Origin: Chimonanthus salicifolius
Lineage: Eukaryota; Streptophyta; Magnoliopsida; Laurales; Calycanthaceae
Reading direction: 5' to 3'
Length of the DNA stretch: 64,000 bases
Assembly (NCBI GenBank): GCA_013350335.1
Contig: CM023541.1
Location: 36,200,739-36,264,738 of the forward strand
This document shows, piece by piece, positions 20,995 through 33,952 of the stretch. A model generated the notes under the pieces. The model saw nothing but the letters and a program-made list of their open reading frames with translations, did not search any database and was not told the origin of the DNA. The first letter of the stretch is position 1. Each line of letters opens with the position of its first letter. Both the position numbers and the translations under genes were made by a program.

Positions 20995-23900
20995 ATATGT
21001 GTAATGATTCGATCTATTGCCTTAAGTTGACTTCAAAACTGTGTGATTTGATAGTAGGTTTGACTTGTGGGATCCATTTGACGTCTGTAGATCGGACCAA
21101 CAGAGACAAACATTTTTAGTCTGAAAAATGAGTCTTTTTAGGGTGGGCCCATGATTCTAGTAGGTCAGACCAACAAAGCCTATAGGTCAGATCGAGAAAA
21201 CCCGTAGGTTGGACTGACAATGGGCGGTACACACTTGACACAAGTCCGTTTTGCCCCAAAATCAACCCATTCTTCTCCAAACTGAACCCCTCTCCTTCAG
21301 GCAACCAATTTCCTCCATTTTCTCCCCTTCTTCCTCCATTTGCATGTGATTGGATTGGATTTCCCTCACCTCCAAGCTTCTCTTCCTCGAGTTTCTCACT
21401 GGAGCACACTGCCTTCCTTGCAGATTTTCCTCCTTGAGGTATTTACTCTCTCCCTTTTCAACTTGAAATTCCTCTAAGATGTTTTCGTTTTAATTAAGGA
21501 TGGGATGATGGTCTTGAGAGTATTAATTTGTTCAAATGGAGATTTGATCTTGGTTTTAAGTAAGGTTGACTTGCATGGAGATTTATTTTCCAAAAGATGG
21601 ATGTTTAGTTTAGATTTGGAGGAGTAGGTTGGGGGTTAGGTCTTGAAGCAGGGCTAAATTGTGGAGATTGAGTTTTTGTTTAACTCTTTTTGAGGTAGAC
21701 TTGTGATTGGACAACATAAGCCCTAAATTTCATGTTTGAATGGATTTGACCTTCTAAGATAAGGCCTAGCCTTGAAATTGGGCTATGAAATTTGGGGGAA
21801 AGTGCGAGATTCCCCTTATTTGAAATTTTTTAGATTTTTTCCTGAATTTTTGGTGCTTAATTGACTACCCTAAGGTAAGTTTGGTTTGTGGGGGAAAATG
21901 TAGATTTTCCCTTACATGAGCTAATTGGGAGCTAGAACCCTTAAATGTGGGAGGTTTGGTTCTAGATTTGGGTCCTTTTCTTGAAAGGAGTCGTGAATGT
22001 GTGGAAAAACTTGGGGCTTTCAATTCCAATGGTATTTTTCGGCTGAATTACTCAAAATGGATTACCTAAAAACCTAAGAAAGTTGAGGCTTTTGCCCCTA
22101 GTGTAAAATTGAGGCCCAATTTGTTTAAACAAAGACTTATGAATGTTCCTTTGTGTTTTGTCTTGTTAAACAACACCTAGCCCTTTTAGCATGGACAATT
22201 GTCACCTCATAGGCGACCCAAGCTCGCCGTAGTGCTACTAGGTGAGGGTTTCTCCACATTTATGTTTGAATTGCTCATTTGATGTGCTATGTTTGGGTTT
22301 TATTGTTGAGTATAATATGTGAATTGATTGGTGTGAATGACGTGAGAGATAACTACGAGCTTAACTTGTGTGGATAATATGGGGGAAGGGTGAAAGAAAC
22401 CTCTCCTTTAAAAGTGATATTTGACCATGTGGGGGTGGTGGTGCCTACCCCTAACAGTGGTGAGTATGATGAGTTGGTGGGTGTGTTGACAATGAGACCA
22501 ATTATACGATATAATATATAATAATGGTGATGAGTATGTGGTGTGTAGAGAATGTAAATGAGATTGATTACATGAAGTGATGCATGGCTTCGGTGATGGG
22601 CATGTAATGTATAGAGAGTGAAAATATGATGCCTATGCGAGATGTATCACGATGGTTGAGATGTGTGACGCAAAATCGATGATGTGTGGAGAGGCACGAG
22701 CATGACCTGTGGCACACATTGTGGGGGGGATGAATACGGCGCGTATTGGATCACCATTGATGATATGTGGAGAGACAAGCATGACTCGTGGCACACATTG
22801 GTTGGTGGGGGGTGGGTGCAACGCATAGAGAGGCACCATCAACGATTTGTGGAGATGCACAGGCATGACCCGTGGCACGCTTTGTGGGGGGATGGGTGAG
22901 ATGTGTAGAGAGGCAAAGAGTATTCTTGTGCCGCACATTCTCAAGCCTTATTTTGTGTGATACCCTTGTGTATAGGGGCGGTGTGGGAAAGAGAGATTAG
23001 CGCCAGAGAGGGCGGTGGAAAGTCCCACATCGCTAGTGGAGTATATATATATATATATATATATATGAGATTCCTCCCCTATGTATGAGGTTGACTCACC
23101 AAAGCAAAACTGTGAGGGACGTGTGGGCCCAAACGGACAATATTGTGCTGACAGGACGGGGAGTTACAAATAATATCAGAGAACGGTTCAACTCTCTGTT
23201 GTGGATGTGTTGTGTGACAGAGCTGGGGATGACTCTAATTCTAAAGGGGGTGGATTGTGATACCCAGGCCCGACCTTGCCTTTAGGCGAACTAGGGCATC
23301 ACTTAGGGCCCCAAAATCCATAAACTCTGTAAATAAGCCCAGTAAAATCCCACACGTTTCAGGCCATTCGTTTCCACTTTCGCACGCGTTAAAACAGGCC
23401 ATTCATTTCCACTTCCGCACACAGGCAAGTGCGCCGTTCGTTTGACTTCCGCATAGCGTGCGCTATGCTCAACACGCCACATCCCACATGTTTAGTTCCT
23501 ATTTTTGAAAACCCTAAGAAAAAAAACCTAATTTCTTGCCTCTTTTCGCTCACTCGGCTGCCTTTCTCTCACCTCTGCTGCCTCTCTCTCGCTCTCCTCT
23601 CTACTACCTCTCTCTCTCTCGCTCTCTGCCTCTCTGTCTCTAGCTCTCTCTCTCGCGCTCCTCTCTTTGTGCTGTCTCTCGTCACGCGTTTCTTCTCATA
23701 CAGACCGACCACTCTCGGCCCGTGTTTCTTCCCCAACAAACCAACCACTCTTGGCCCGTGTTTCTTCCTCGACCGATCGATCACTCCCACATTCATTAAA
23801 TCGGTAAGTTCTCTCTATTTTCTTCCTCTGTCCGTTTCTACTGTTTCATATCTTGAAGCCCACTGCTGTTTGGGTTTTCCCCAAGCTCTGCAACTCATTC

Positions 23901-24698
23901 AGGTACCACTATCTGTAGCTGCCTCTTCATCCCTTCTTCTTTTACCTTCATCTTCTTCCATTGTTCCAATCGCCCAAATCAGTAAACCCAATCAGTCCCT
24001 TTCTTCTCTTCCATTACCTTTCCATCTCTTCTTCTTTTCCTCTTCCCAAATCCCAATCAGCCAAACCCCATACCACACACTCCATTGTCTACACTTGCTA
24101 CCTACCCTTTCCAAACAACCACCATCGTCCCTGACCCCATTCCAGTTAATGTTCACGCACCACAAACTTAGACCCTTTATTTTAATTAAATTAGATTCAT
24201 TAAGCTCATCAAACCAATTACCCATAATCAGCCCCCTTTCATTCCCATTAAAGTGTTATACATTATCAAACAGCAAGGTTCTATTCTGATAAAAAAATTA
24301 TTATCAAGATTTAGAAATTATTTTGAAAGTTCAGTTTCCTATTACTCATTAAATATTTAAATTGATTTTCTTATGTTGATATTTTGCAGTGAAATTGATT
24401 ATGTGATTGTGACTGTGATTAATCTTGTGGACGGGGCGGCGGACGATTCTGGTTTATTCGTAAATCAAATCAGGTTTTATTGTTATTTAATTTTGATTAT
24501 CTAGCTGTTAATTTTGTATTGGTTATCACTATCATTATGTCTACTAGAAAATATCCTTCAGGACATGAAAAAAAAAGAGGCAAAAACAAGTTCAAGAATT
24601 AATTGAATCTCAAGTAAGATCTCTTAATAGGTATTTTAGCAAAAGTAAACAAACAGAAACTATAAATGAACGTAATGATATTAATTTGGTGAATGAAG

Positions 24699-27600
24699 TG
24701 TAGTGACCCGGCCCTATTTTTCAGAGTTTTAGGGTCTTGGTAGCAGTAGGTGAGTGTGGGCCCTGTGGTGGGTCCTGGTTTGCCCGATTTTGAGTTCGGA
24801 GACTCAGAGGGCAATTTGGTAATTTTGAATTATTGAATTTTCTTTCATAATTAAAAGTTTGAAAATCACACGTTTTCCCCCGACGTTTGTCGTTTGACTT
24901 CTTCGAGCTTTTTAAAATATTTTGAAAACTGGAGATTTTTATTTTATTAAAAAAAAGAAAAGAAAAGAAAAGAAAACCCTAAACCTAACCCCCCTCCCTT
25001 TAAAATCTCATCTTCGGCAGCACTGTAGCGCATTGCTACAGTGCCGCCGCAACACATGCTTTCCCTCTTCTTTCTTTCATCTTCTTCCCTCTTCCAATAA
25101 ACCCTAACCCTAAAACCCCCTTGCCGCCGCCGCCACTCCTTTCTCTTTCTCTCTCCCCTCTCGATCTCGACTTCTTCTTCTCCCCTTTTCTTTCTTCTGT
25201 TTCTTAACCCTAAGCGTTGCCGCCACCATCTCTTCAATCTCTCTTCTCTCCTGTCGCTGCTCGCCCCTTCTCGCCGTTCGGATTTGCTCATCGCCGCCGT
25301 CCGGCATTGATCCGGTTGGGCCCACTCTCGTCTTCCCCTCCTCCTTTTTCCCTATTTTTCTCTGGTTTTCCCTTCTTTTCCTTCTTCCTTTCCCCGGTTT
25401 CCTTGGCTGGGTGCTGAGCCAACTCAGTCGAGTCACTGAGTTGACTCGGCTGGGTTCATTTCTGGGCTTTGGTAACCCAGGCCCAGTTCGGCTCTCTTTC
25501 GGGCCTTTCTTGGCCCAGCCTTCGGCCCGACCCGATTTCATGCATAACCCAGTTCGGCCAGGCCCGTTTCGACCCAATTTCGGGCTAGACCCGATTTCAA
25601 ACCCAGTTTCCAGTTTCTGGCTCAGTTTCCAGTTCGGTCCAATTTTGGACCCAGTTTTCAGTTTCGGGCCCACTTCAGTTCGGTTTGGACCCGACTCGCT
25701 TTCGGGCTCGTTTGTAGTCCAGACTTAATTTGACTCATTTTGCTCGATTACTTATCATTGTGCTCTCGTTTCAACAAATCGAACTTCCTGCAACCCAGCG
25801 GACTCGTTTTCTCGCATTGGATTTCAAGGACACACAGGTGAGGGAACTCATCATCGCTTTTAGCATGCATCCATGCATCTTACTTCTCTATCAAATGTGC
25901 GGGTACGGAATACGGCGAATGGGGCTCATCGGTGTTATGAGCCACTCGGCAAGGGAACTGTTGATACCATTATGTGGCGGGCCCCCATCCGGGTGTATTC
26001 GTATCCGATGCCCGCGGAGGCATATATGAATTGATTAATTGATGTCATAATTGATTGATTGTGTGGCGACATGATCAGAGTTTATTTTGGTTGATAATAT
26101 GTTAAGATGTCAGCATGTGAATGTGTGATATGTGGTGGTGTATGTTTGATCATGATGTGATGTAATCTGGTGATAAAATGCCATATGACTATATGATGAT
26201 TAGTTTGGACTGCTAGACATTGTAACATGCTTGGATGTTTACATACCAACCCGTGATAGATAATGATATATATGAATCTGATTATTATACAATGAACTAT
26301 GTTAATAGTGTGTGTAGCGGTATTTGTGCATGCATATAGTTAGCATATGTGGGATGCCGGTGGGGCATGGGTACTAGGCCACATCAGGATCTAGAGACTC
26401 CCTCTAGCTTGTCGGGTAGTTAGGGTGCGGATGTTATGTGGGACCGTACAGTGGACGCGTGGTTGGGATTCAGACTCCCTTGTCATTAGAAATGGGTAGT
26501 CGTAACCCCTTGCATGGATCAAATGGTCGGTCCGTCTTGTATTTCCCAGACATACCTATGAGAGAGGCGTAATCTGATTTAGAGAACAAGGTGCCTTGGA
26601 GTCCCAGATAAGGACTAATTGGGAAGTAATTATGTTAACCCTAGATAGGCCATCAGGCTGAATGTTGGTTCACCCAAGGTAACCTTAGAAGTCCCTTGCG
26701 GTTCCGATACCCGAATGTGTGACGGGTGAGGTGATCCCTAGATGACCGAGTAGGCTGAGAAGGTGCTCGCCTAGGTCGAGGGATGGTGCGGTGATAAACA
26801 GCTCCCGCCAGTATGCCTTGTGGTCCGTGGATGACCGAGTAGGCTGAGGAGGTACTCGCCTAGGTCAAGGGAAGGAGCGGTAAGGGACAGTTCCCGCTGG
26901 CATAGTTTGTGATCCCTGGATGACCGAGTAGGCTGACGAGGTGCTCGCCTAGGTCGAGGGACGGAGCGGTGAGGGACAGCTCCCGCTGGCATAGTTGGGA
27001 TCCCTAGATGACCAATTAGGCTGAGGAGGTGCTCGCCTAGGTCGAGGGACGATGCAGTGAGGGACAGCTCCTGCTGGTATGGTTTGTGATTCCCTGGATG
27101 ACTGAGTAGGCTGAGGAGATGCTCGCCTAGGTCGAGAGACGATGCGGTGAGGGACAGCTCCCACTGGTATGGTTTGTGATTCCCTGGATGACCGAATAGG
27201 CTGAGGAGGTGCTCACCTAGGTCGAGGGACGATGCGGTGAGGGACAGCTCCCGTTGGTATGGTTTGTGATTCCCCGGATGACCGAGTAGGTTGAGGATGT
27301 GCTCGCCCGCTCATTGATCGAGGGTTGGTGCGATGTGATGTGATGAGATATTCCAGGTTAGGACACCTGTATGGTGGGGACAGCCTGTAGTACGATGTGG
27401 TAGTGTGTTTACCCGCGGTTATGGTGTTGGGATTCATTGTTGAGACTTGTGTTGTCGGTGTTGACTCACCAGGAGTTTATAGGCGTCTAACGAGTGAGTT
27501 CGGCCAGCTCACTCGGTAGAAAGCCTATAGAATTCTGTGAGAGATGGATACATCAGTCGTGTGGAGACCAGCATATAGGGTCCAAGGTTATGGGTTTGAC

Positions 27601-28371
27601 TATCGAGACTCTGGTGCTTGGTTGATGAGACCATAGATGAGTTTGGTTGGCAGTTCGTTGACGATTAGTGAGGTGGTTACTCCCGTGTGGTAATCATTTT
27701 GAGACTCTAGTGAGTCCGATTCTTAAGTTGGTCGTGGTATGTGTGCGGGTTGTCATGAGAGGGTCATAGGTCTAGTTGAGGACTAGAGACCCCGATCTGA
27801 TTAAGGATTAGTCTGCGCAACCGTGGATGGGTGGACTGTTGCGGTTGGGCACATAAGGGAGTTGCATTCGGTTGGTTAGAGGATGTCCTAAAGGCCCGGT
27901 TGACGTTGGCCTATGTGCTAGGGGTAGGGCACACGTTTGAATGGCTATGCATGTAGACATCGTAGACATTGATATGTCCATATGATTATGTGCAGTGTAT
28001 GCTTGATGACTTATGATGCATGTGTTACCCTCACTGGGTATGTAGAGCTCACCCCCTTGCCTCACAGGTACTTCATAGAGGGAAGGTTGGCGGGATCCTC
28101 AGTTGGACGTTGGGCATAGAGTTGCAGTTTTCTAATTTGTAAGGGTCCCATCTTGTAATTGACGACTTTCTGATGTATTTGAATTATGTGCACATTTCAT
28201 TAAGTGGGATGAATGTAATAATGGGATGATGCTATAATTTGTAATCATGATTGATGCTTACGGTTTTTTATTTACTGGTGGATTGCTATGGTTAGTATCT
28301 GAAATTGTATTGGATTGTTTTTAGGAGTTTGGATCAGTTTTAACGTGCCCGTAGAGGGACGGGTCGTTACA
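24699..28371 (+). mobile_element. Solo LTR D (3,673 bp) inside the hAT pseudogene
   Basis: It starts TGTAGTGACCCGGCCC and ends GGGACGGGTCGTTACA, which are inverted-matching TG...CA ends. A perfect 5-bp duplication TGAAG flanks it (24694-24698 and 28372-28376). There is no primer-binding site, second LTR or coding domain, so it is a solo LTR, and a long one. It contains a CT-rich stretch with telomere-like CCCTAAACC words (about 24975-25210), a G/C-rich Pro/Arg-type open frame region and a seven-unit tandem array. Confidence 0.85.
26735..27365 (+). repeat. Tandem array of about 7 units of 89-90 bp in LTR D
   Basis: The word GATGACCGAGTAGGCTGAGG and variants recur near 26740, 26829, 26918, 27006, 27096, 27186 and 27276. 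Each is followed by GTGCTCGCCTAGGTCGAGGG and GAGGGACAGCTCCCGCTGG-like blocks. The spacing is regular and the units are homogeneous, which creates parallel open frames on the minus strand that are not genes. Confidence 0.85.
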
Positions 28372-30654
28372 TGAAGAATATATGAATGAGAGTGATAATG
28401 AAAATAAGGATGAAAATGAAGAAAATGAAAATTTCAATGAACATGTTCTTTTAAACATTTATGATCCTGCTAATTGAAAAAGTATTGATCAAAATTTGAG
28501 AGACATTAGTAAAAAGAGGTCCCATAAGAGATACTGATATTAACTTCCTAAAGATTCAAACAATAGACATTTTTCTATCGTACATTATATTCGAAATTTA
28601 TCAAATGGAGAAAAATAAGATAGAGAATGGCTAGTTTACTCAATTGCTTTTGAAAAATATTTTGTTTTTGCTGTAAGTTGTTTAAGGAAGATGGAATCAA
28701 AACTCAATTGACAGATGAAGGACGTAATGATTGGAAAATCTTGGTTATAGACTTAAGAGTCATGAAACTACTAATGACCACATTACTAATATGAGAAGAT
28801 GGATATAATTGAAATTAAGATTGCAAAAAAATGAAAAAATTGATAAAATTGTGAACAACAAATTAATAAAGATAGAGAACATTGGAGACAAGTACTATTA
28901 AGAATAATTGGTATTGTGAAGACTCTTGTTAAAAACAATTTAGCATTTTATGGAGACAATGAAAAGATTTATGAAGAAATCTTTTAACTTTTATTGAAAT
29001 GATCGCCGAACTTGACCATATAATGCAAGAACACATTCGACGTATTTAAGATAAAGAAATTCATTACCACTATCTTGGTCATAAAATTCAAAATGAATTA
29101 ATACTTTTGTTAGCGGGTGAGGTAAAGAATGCAATAATTAAAAGGATCAAAGATTTAAAATACTTTTCGATTATCCTTGATTGTTCTCCAGATATAAGTC
29201 ATGAAGAATAAATATCTATCATGGTACGTTGTGTGGATATTTCAACAAATCCAATAAAAATAGAAGAGTTTCTCTTAGGATTTTTAAAGGTGGACGATAC
29301 ATCGAGACAATGACTTTTTAATGAACTTATAGATGTTCTAAAAACTCTTGAACTTAATATTGATGATATAAGGGGACAATGATATGATATTGGTTCTAAT
29401 ATGAAAGGGAAAATTAAAGGAGTACAAAATAGGGTACTACAAATAAATCTTAGAGCATTCTATACTCCTTATAGTTGTCATAGTCTTAACTTGACACTTT
29501 GTGATATGGTGAATTCTTGTTCTCAAGGTAAAACATTTTTGGAATTATACAACATATATATAATGTATTTTCGTCTGCTACAAAGCGGTCGACAGTTTTT
29601 AAAGATTATGTTAAAGGTATCATACTTAAGTCATTATCACAAACACATTGGGAAAGTCACATTGAAAGTGTAAAAGCACTTAGATTCTAAGCTCCACAAA
29701 TTAGAGATGATTTAATTGACTTAGCGAAGATCCTAAGACAAAGAGTGATACTGAAAATTTAGTAACATTAAAAATTGAAAATTTTGAATTATTATTTAGC
29801 ATGGTTATTTAGTATAATATATTGTTTGCAGTTAATAAAACTAGCAAAATTTTACAAGCAAAAGGCATGAATATTGGTGTTGCTTTAAATTCTTTAAAAC
29901 GATTGATTTCTTTTTTTGAAACTCAAATAGAAAATGGATTTGAATCTGCCATGATTGATGCTAAAGAGATTGATAGAGAAATAGAAATTGAACCTATATT
30001 TCGTGAAAAACGTATTATTCATAGAAAAAACATTTTGATGAGAATGCTAGTGACGAGATAACATAGTCACTTGAAGAATCTTTTAGAGTTAATTAGTTCT
30101 TACATATAATTGATCAAGCTGTTATGTCACTTAAGACTAGATTTGAACAATTTCAAATATATAAAGATACTTTTGGATTTTTGTTTGATTTGGAAAAGTT
30201 AAATTCTTTAAATGATGATAGTTTGAAGAGTTCTTGTAATAAGTTTGAAGATTTTCTAAGACATGATATGATTTCTGATATTGATGGAAGTGAATTATTT
30301 TTAGAATTACAAATTTTGAAAGATGGATTACCAAAAGAAGTAAAAGAAATAATTGAAGTGCTAAATTATATAAAAAGGAATTTTCGTTTTCCAAATGCAT
30401 GGATTGTTTATAGGATAATCTTGACTATACATGTTACAGTTGCCTCTGCAGAAAGAAGTTTTTCAAAGTTAAAACTGATAAAATCTTATCTTAGGTATAA
30501 AATGTCATAAGAAAGATTGAATGGATTAGCTATCTTATCTATTGAAAAAGATATGTTAGAAAAACTTGAATATAGTAATTTAATTAGTAATTTTGTATCT
30601 TAAAACCCGAGTAGAATAAATTTAAAATAATACTTTGTTATAAATTTGATTATG

Positions 30655-31160
30655 CCTTTGCTGTAGTTGGAGCACAATTTACCTTTGCTTCTTTTGTTAC
30701 AGTCCACTCTGCTCTCTATTCTTCAGATGGGTCTTCCTCTTCATCACCTTATCCTTTGTGAGAAAATGACTTCCTCCAACAATCTTTGGCCCCACTGCTG
30801 TCAAGTTCGAGCGATTAAGCCCTCCTCTGCAGATTCGGTTTTGGCAAGGTTTAATTCACTGGCGACAAGAACTCTTGCGCTTTGTATTTTCCAAATTACC
30901 TGTTGGCTGGTAACTCTTCTGGCATTTTTTTCTTTTGGTATTGGATCCCACTACAACTGATTGTTTGTAGGGGTTATTTCCCTGGCCCAGGGTGTGGGCT
31001 TGCCCATCTATGTTGTGGGCCATGTCTCTCGGCATTTGTTTGTTTGGGCTTGATTTTTTGTTCCCCTGCCTTGCCTGGGCTATGAGTTGTACATTCATTT
31101 TTTTGTGGACTCTCCTTTTGAATGAATAATATTAACGATTCATTAAAAAAAAAAAATGAA
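30655..31160 (+). mobile_element. Probable LINE 3' fragment inside the hAT
   Basis: This T/G-rich stretch after the hAT stop codon ends GAATGAATAATATTAACG, ATTCATT and a poly-A run (31144-31156). That ending resembles 5340-5393. No domain is preserved and no target duplication was identified. The hAT 3' end resumes at about 31161. Confidence 0.4.
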
Positions 31161-31320
31161 TGTTTCACAAATTGTAAAAAGGTTCCTCTTTAAGAATTCG
31201 CCTATGGCCCCTGAAATCTCAGGGCCAACATTGGTGATACCCCTGTGCATAGGGGCAGTGTGGGAAAGATAGATTAGCACCAGAGAGGGCGCTGGAAAGT
31301 CTCACATCGCTAGTGAAGAG

Positions 31321-31364
<44 letters not shown>

Positions 31365-32121
31365 GATATGCATCCCTTCTTCTAGTACAAGGCCTTTTAG
31401 GAGCAAACTTGAGGTTCACTCACTAAAGTAAAACCGTGAGGGCCCGTGTGGACCTAAAGTGGACAATCTTGTGTTGGCGGGATGTGACGTTAAATTTTAT
31501 GTAGGGAACACCTTGTGTGGAGAGGCACATTGAGACGTGTTTCACCATGGAGTGGGCCAGGTTGTGTATACTATGACCCATGGATGACTACTTCCTATGA
31601 GGCTTTGACTGTTTTGTGTTGGATTGTGTGATGTGTAGTACTAATTGTGAACATTTATGAGTGTGTTGCCTAAGTTATTATACTTATTGTAAATTCATAT
31701 GTGGGAATCATTACATGGAGTGTGTGTTTTATATATACATTGTTTTTGTCTATACGTGTACTAACCCCTCACAGATGCAGGAGATTTACCGGAGGCGGGG
31801 TCCCATGTACCCCAAAGGCAAGGATAGAAATTACTTATTGAAGATCCCAAGTGCATGTTTTGGTATTTTTGAATGTGAATATGTCGAATTCATGTATTAT
31901 ATGACCTCATATAGCTATATGAAGTAATGTTGATTCTAACATGGATGATTGTATGTAATTAAGTACCCTTATAGCACTTAGTAGATTGTAGGGTGATGTT
32001 GTGAGTGGACTGTTTTGGGACTGTAATGTGGTGAAATTGATGCAACGATGTAGGATGTGGAGAACTTCCTTGATATCGGACGATCACTAGCTAGACTTGA
32101 TGGCCAACCAGCTGTGAACAA

Positions 32122-33843
32122 CTAATATTGTAGCAACTCTAGCCCACGTTGATGGGTTCTCGGGAGTGAGTAAATGGAAGATGGGGTCAATGGGCTCACA
32201 GCTGGATGTCTTGGAATGGTGTGAAAAGGAATTGGATTGAAGGTTGAAGAAGAAGCAGCAGCCGAAGGGGGCTGCATTGGCGGCAGTCTGGACAGCAGCA
32301 GTATCTCTGTTGTTGGATCTGAAACAGGGCAGCAATAGGTGAGAACAACAGCAAGCAGGAGCGTTGAAGGCATCAGCAGAAGAAAGGGCCTGGCTGAATC
32401 TGCAGGCATCGATCCAAGCGGCAACAGTGTTGCTCGATGCGATTCTAGCAGCAGCCAGAAAGATCTGGACAGTAACAGATCTGCAGGAGAATAGAAGAGG
32501 AAGAGAAAGAAGGAGAAGGACAGCAGCAGTCCCGTTGTCTCAGAAGAGAGAAGAAAGAAGAAAGAGAAAGAAGAGGAGGAAGATAAGGAAGAGAAAGAAG
32601 ACAAACAGAGAGAGAATAGAGAATGATTTGGGTTTTCAATTTCTTTTGTATCCCCTTCCATTGTGGCCAAGGTAACCCTTTTATAAAAGGCTATAATCGG
32701 CTCGTCGGTGGGATTGCATCTACCGATCTTGGTAGTTTCCATGTAGGAAACAATTCTGCTGAGCTTGGGATTTTCCCTTGCAAAAGTTTCTCCACCTCTG
32801 TAGGAGACGGGATCGGGAAGGAAAGCCATGAGTCGGCTGGGAGAGGAAGACTTTTTCACCCGCATGGGTCCTACCCGTGCTACATCAGTCTCTCTCGGTT
32901 GAAAAGAACTCGACCTCGAGTTCGTATCCAAGGAATGCAATACAAGAGCACGATCTTCTTTATTTTCACTTCCATCATTGAAAAGATGTTGCAACATGTG
33001 ATCTTGACTTTTCACATGCCACCTCTGGTTCATGCGTGTGGGACGTCGCTCTTTGGGGTTATGAGCGGCTCCGTGATCAACTCGTGGTTTGGTGTTGCGC
33101 TGTTGGAATCTAGATGCAATATGCCCCTTCTGTTGACACATGAAGCATGTGATACGCCTCATATACCTCGAACTTTGCATTTTGGCACCACAAACTGGAA
33201 GGGATGATTCATTCTTCTTAGGTGTCGACAATAGGCCATGCATAGGAGTGAGAGTAATTTTTCTTCCATGCTTATACAAAGTATAGGTGTTGGCATAACC
33301 CTTGTGGGTGCTGTCGACGTCTGATTGCCAGAGACACCCAAGAATAATATGGCACACGTCCATGTCGACAACGTCAAAAAGAATGCGATTCTTGTAGGCG
33401 TGTCCAATAGAGGAGGAGATGTAACATTGTCTCGTTACACGTGTCTCTCCCACGGGTTTGATCCATCCAATTGAATGAGGAAATGGGTGTGGGTGTGTTG
33501 TTAAACCCAACTTTTCAACCAACTTTTGAGAAACAATGTTTTTAATGCATCCACTACCAATGATGAGATCACACACCTTTTGGTTGACAATGCACCGAGT
33601 CTTGAAAACGTTAGGATGTTGCAATGGAGGGCTCTGTTTTGACGTGTTAGGCAATCTACGAATCATCAGAGCAGGTCCTTCGTCTCCATACTCAATGTAA
33701 TCATCATCATCATCTGCAACATATTCACATTGCCCTTCTATGTACTCATGCTCCACTCCTTTGCCGTTGTTGGTGGCAATGGCAATAGGTTGACGAGTAG
33801 GGCACATATTTGAGAGGTGACCTGGTTGACCACAACGAAACAT
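32122..33843 (-). pseudogene. Zinc-knuckle and protease region of element E, catalytic residue altered
   Basis: One open frame of 573 codons, the last quarter of which reads into the 3' LTR and is not meaningful. It begins with a CCHC knuckle lacking its first Cys (MFRCGQPGH). Near residues 88-104 is the aspartic-protease-like motif, but the expected D-S-G reads G-S-G (LIIGSGCIKN). The following HIILGCLWQSDVDSTHKG block is typical of Gypsy proteases. A second knuckle (CFMCQQKGHIASRF) at about residue 235 has Phe where the last Cys should be. The product would probably lack protease activity. Confidence 0.7.
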
Positions 33844-33952
33844 TTTCTGGGCATAGGTTGAGCATAGGGGTTATTTTTGGCAAGTCCTTGTTCTCATTGA
33901 TCTTTAGTGGGCCACCTGGATTACGTACAAGTGCAGGTCGAGGGAGTATACC

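Larger units (their letters stand above)
24537..30603 (+). pseudogene. hAT transposase pseudogene (TTF-type zinc finger, DUF4371, hAT dimerisation)
   Basis: The start at 24537 gives MSTRKYPSGHEKK, the usual N-terminus of this plant hAT family. A 1-base shift follows, leading to QVRSLNRYFSK. LTR D then splits the gene. Removing D and one TGAAG copy restores frame across the junction (VNEEYMNES). Downstream, in shifting frames, are a TTF-type zinc-finger region (RHFS...LSNGEK at about 28560) and a DUF4371-like core ([27 protein letters not shown] near 29030-29240). At 29400-29520 there is YTPYSCHSLNLTLCDM. The C-terminal dimerisation domain (30124-30603) includes VTVASAERSFSKLKLIKSYL. Several stops and frameshifts make it inactive. 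Confidence 0.85.
23265..31233 (+). mobile_element. hAT superfamily transposon C, interrupted by LTR D
   Basis: The left end is CAGGCCCGACC...TTTAGGCGAAC and the right end, complemented, is CAATGTTGGCCCTGAG...ATAGGCGAATT. These are imperfect inverted ends sharing GGCCC and TAGGCGAA. The flanking 8-bp duplication GTGATACC (23257-23264 and 31234-31241) is perfect and is part of the TRIM LTR. A decayed transposase gene lies inside. The CT-rich leader at about 23540-24290 has long but low-complexity open frames and is taken as 5' non-coding sequence of the element. Confidence 0.85.
22956..31494 (+). mobile_element. TRIM B, its 3' LTR split by a hAT element
   Basis: The 5' LTR is 22956-23168 (TGTGATACCCTTGTG...GGGGAGTTACA). 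The 87-bp interior 23169-23255 opens with a degenerate primer site, TAATATCAGAGAACGG, and ends with a purine tract, CTAAAGGGGGTGGAT. The 3' LTR begins TGTGATACC at 23256-23264, is interrupted by the hAT, and resumes at 31234-31494 with CCTGTGCATAGGGGCAGTG and the rest of the LTR, ending GTTAAA (decayed from GTTACA). Both LTRs contain AGATTAGC.CCAGAGAGGGCG and expanded AT dinucleotide runs (23041-23064 and 31322-31358). Flanks are TTTTG and TTTTA, one mismatch. Confidence 0.85.

Noticed and set aside
22633..22944. Overlapping open frames with repeated peptide blocks
   Set aside because: They reflect imperfect repeats of GGAGAGGCAC...ATGACC.GTGGCAC in LTR A rather than a protein-coding gene.
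23429..24289. A 286-codon open frame rich in Ser, Leu and Pro
   Set aside because: It is low-complexity CT-rich sequence in the 5' part of the hAT element, with no recognisable domain and a mirrored frame on the other strand.
25110..25728. Long open frames on both strands with Arg/Lys/Glu-rich or Pro/Phe/Gly-rich products
   Set aside because: They lie in LTR D, whose CT-rich sequence and GGGCC/CAGTTC repeats produce open frames on both strands.
26735..27365. Regularly spaced repeats reminiscent of a CRISPR array
   Set aside because: Units are contiguous 89-90 bp tandem copies without unique spacers, inside a plant LTR.
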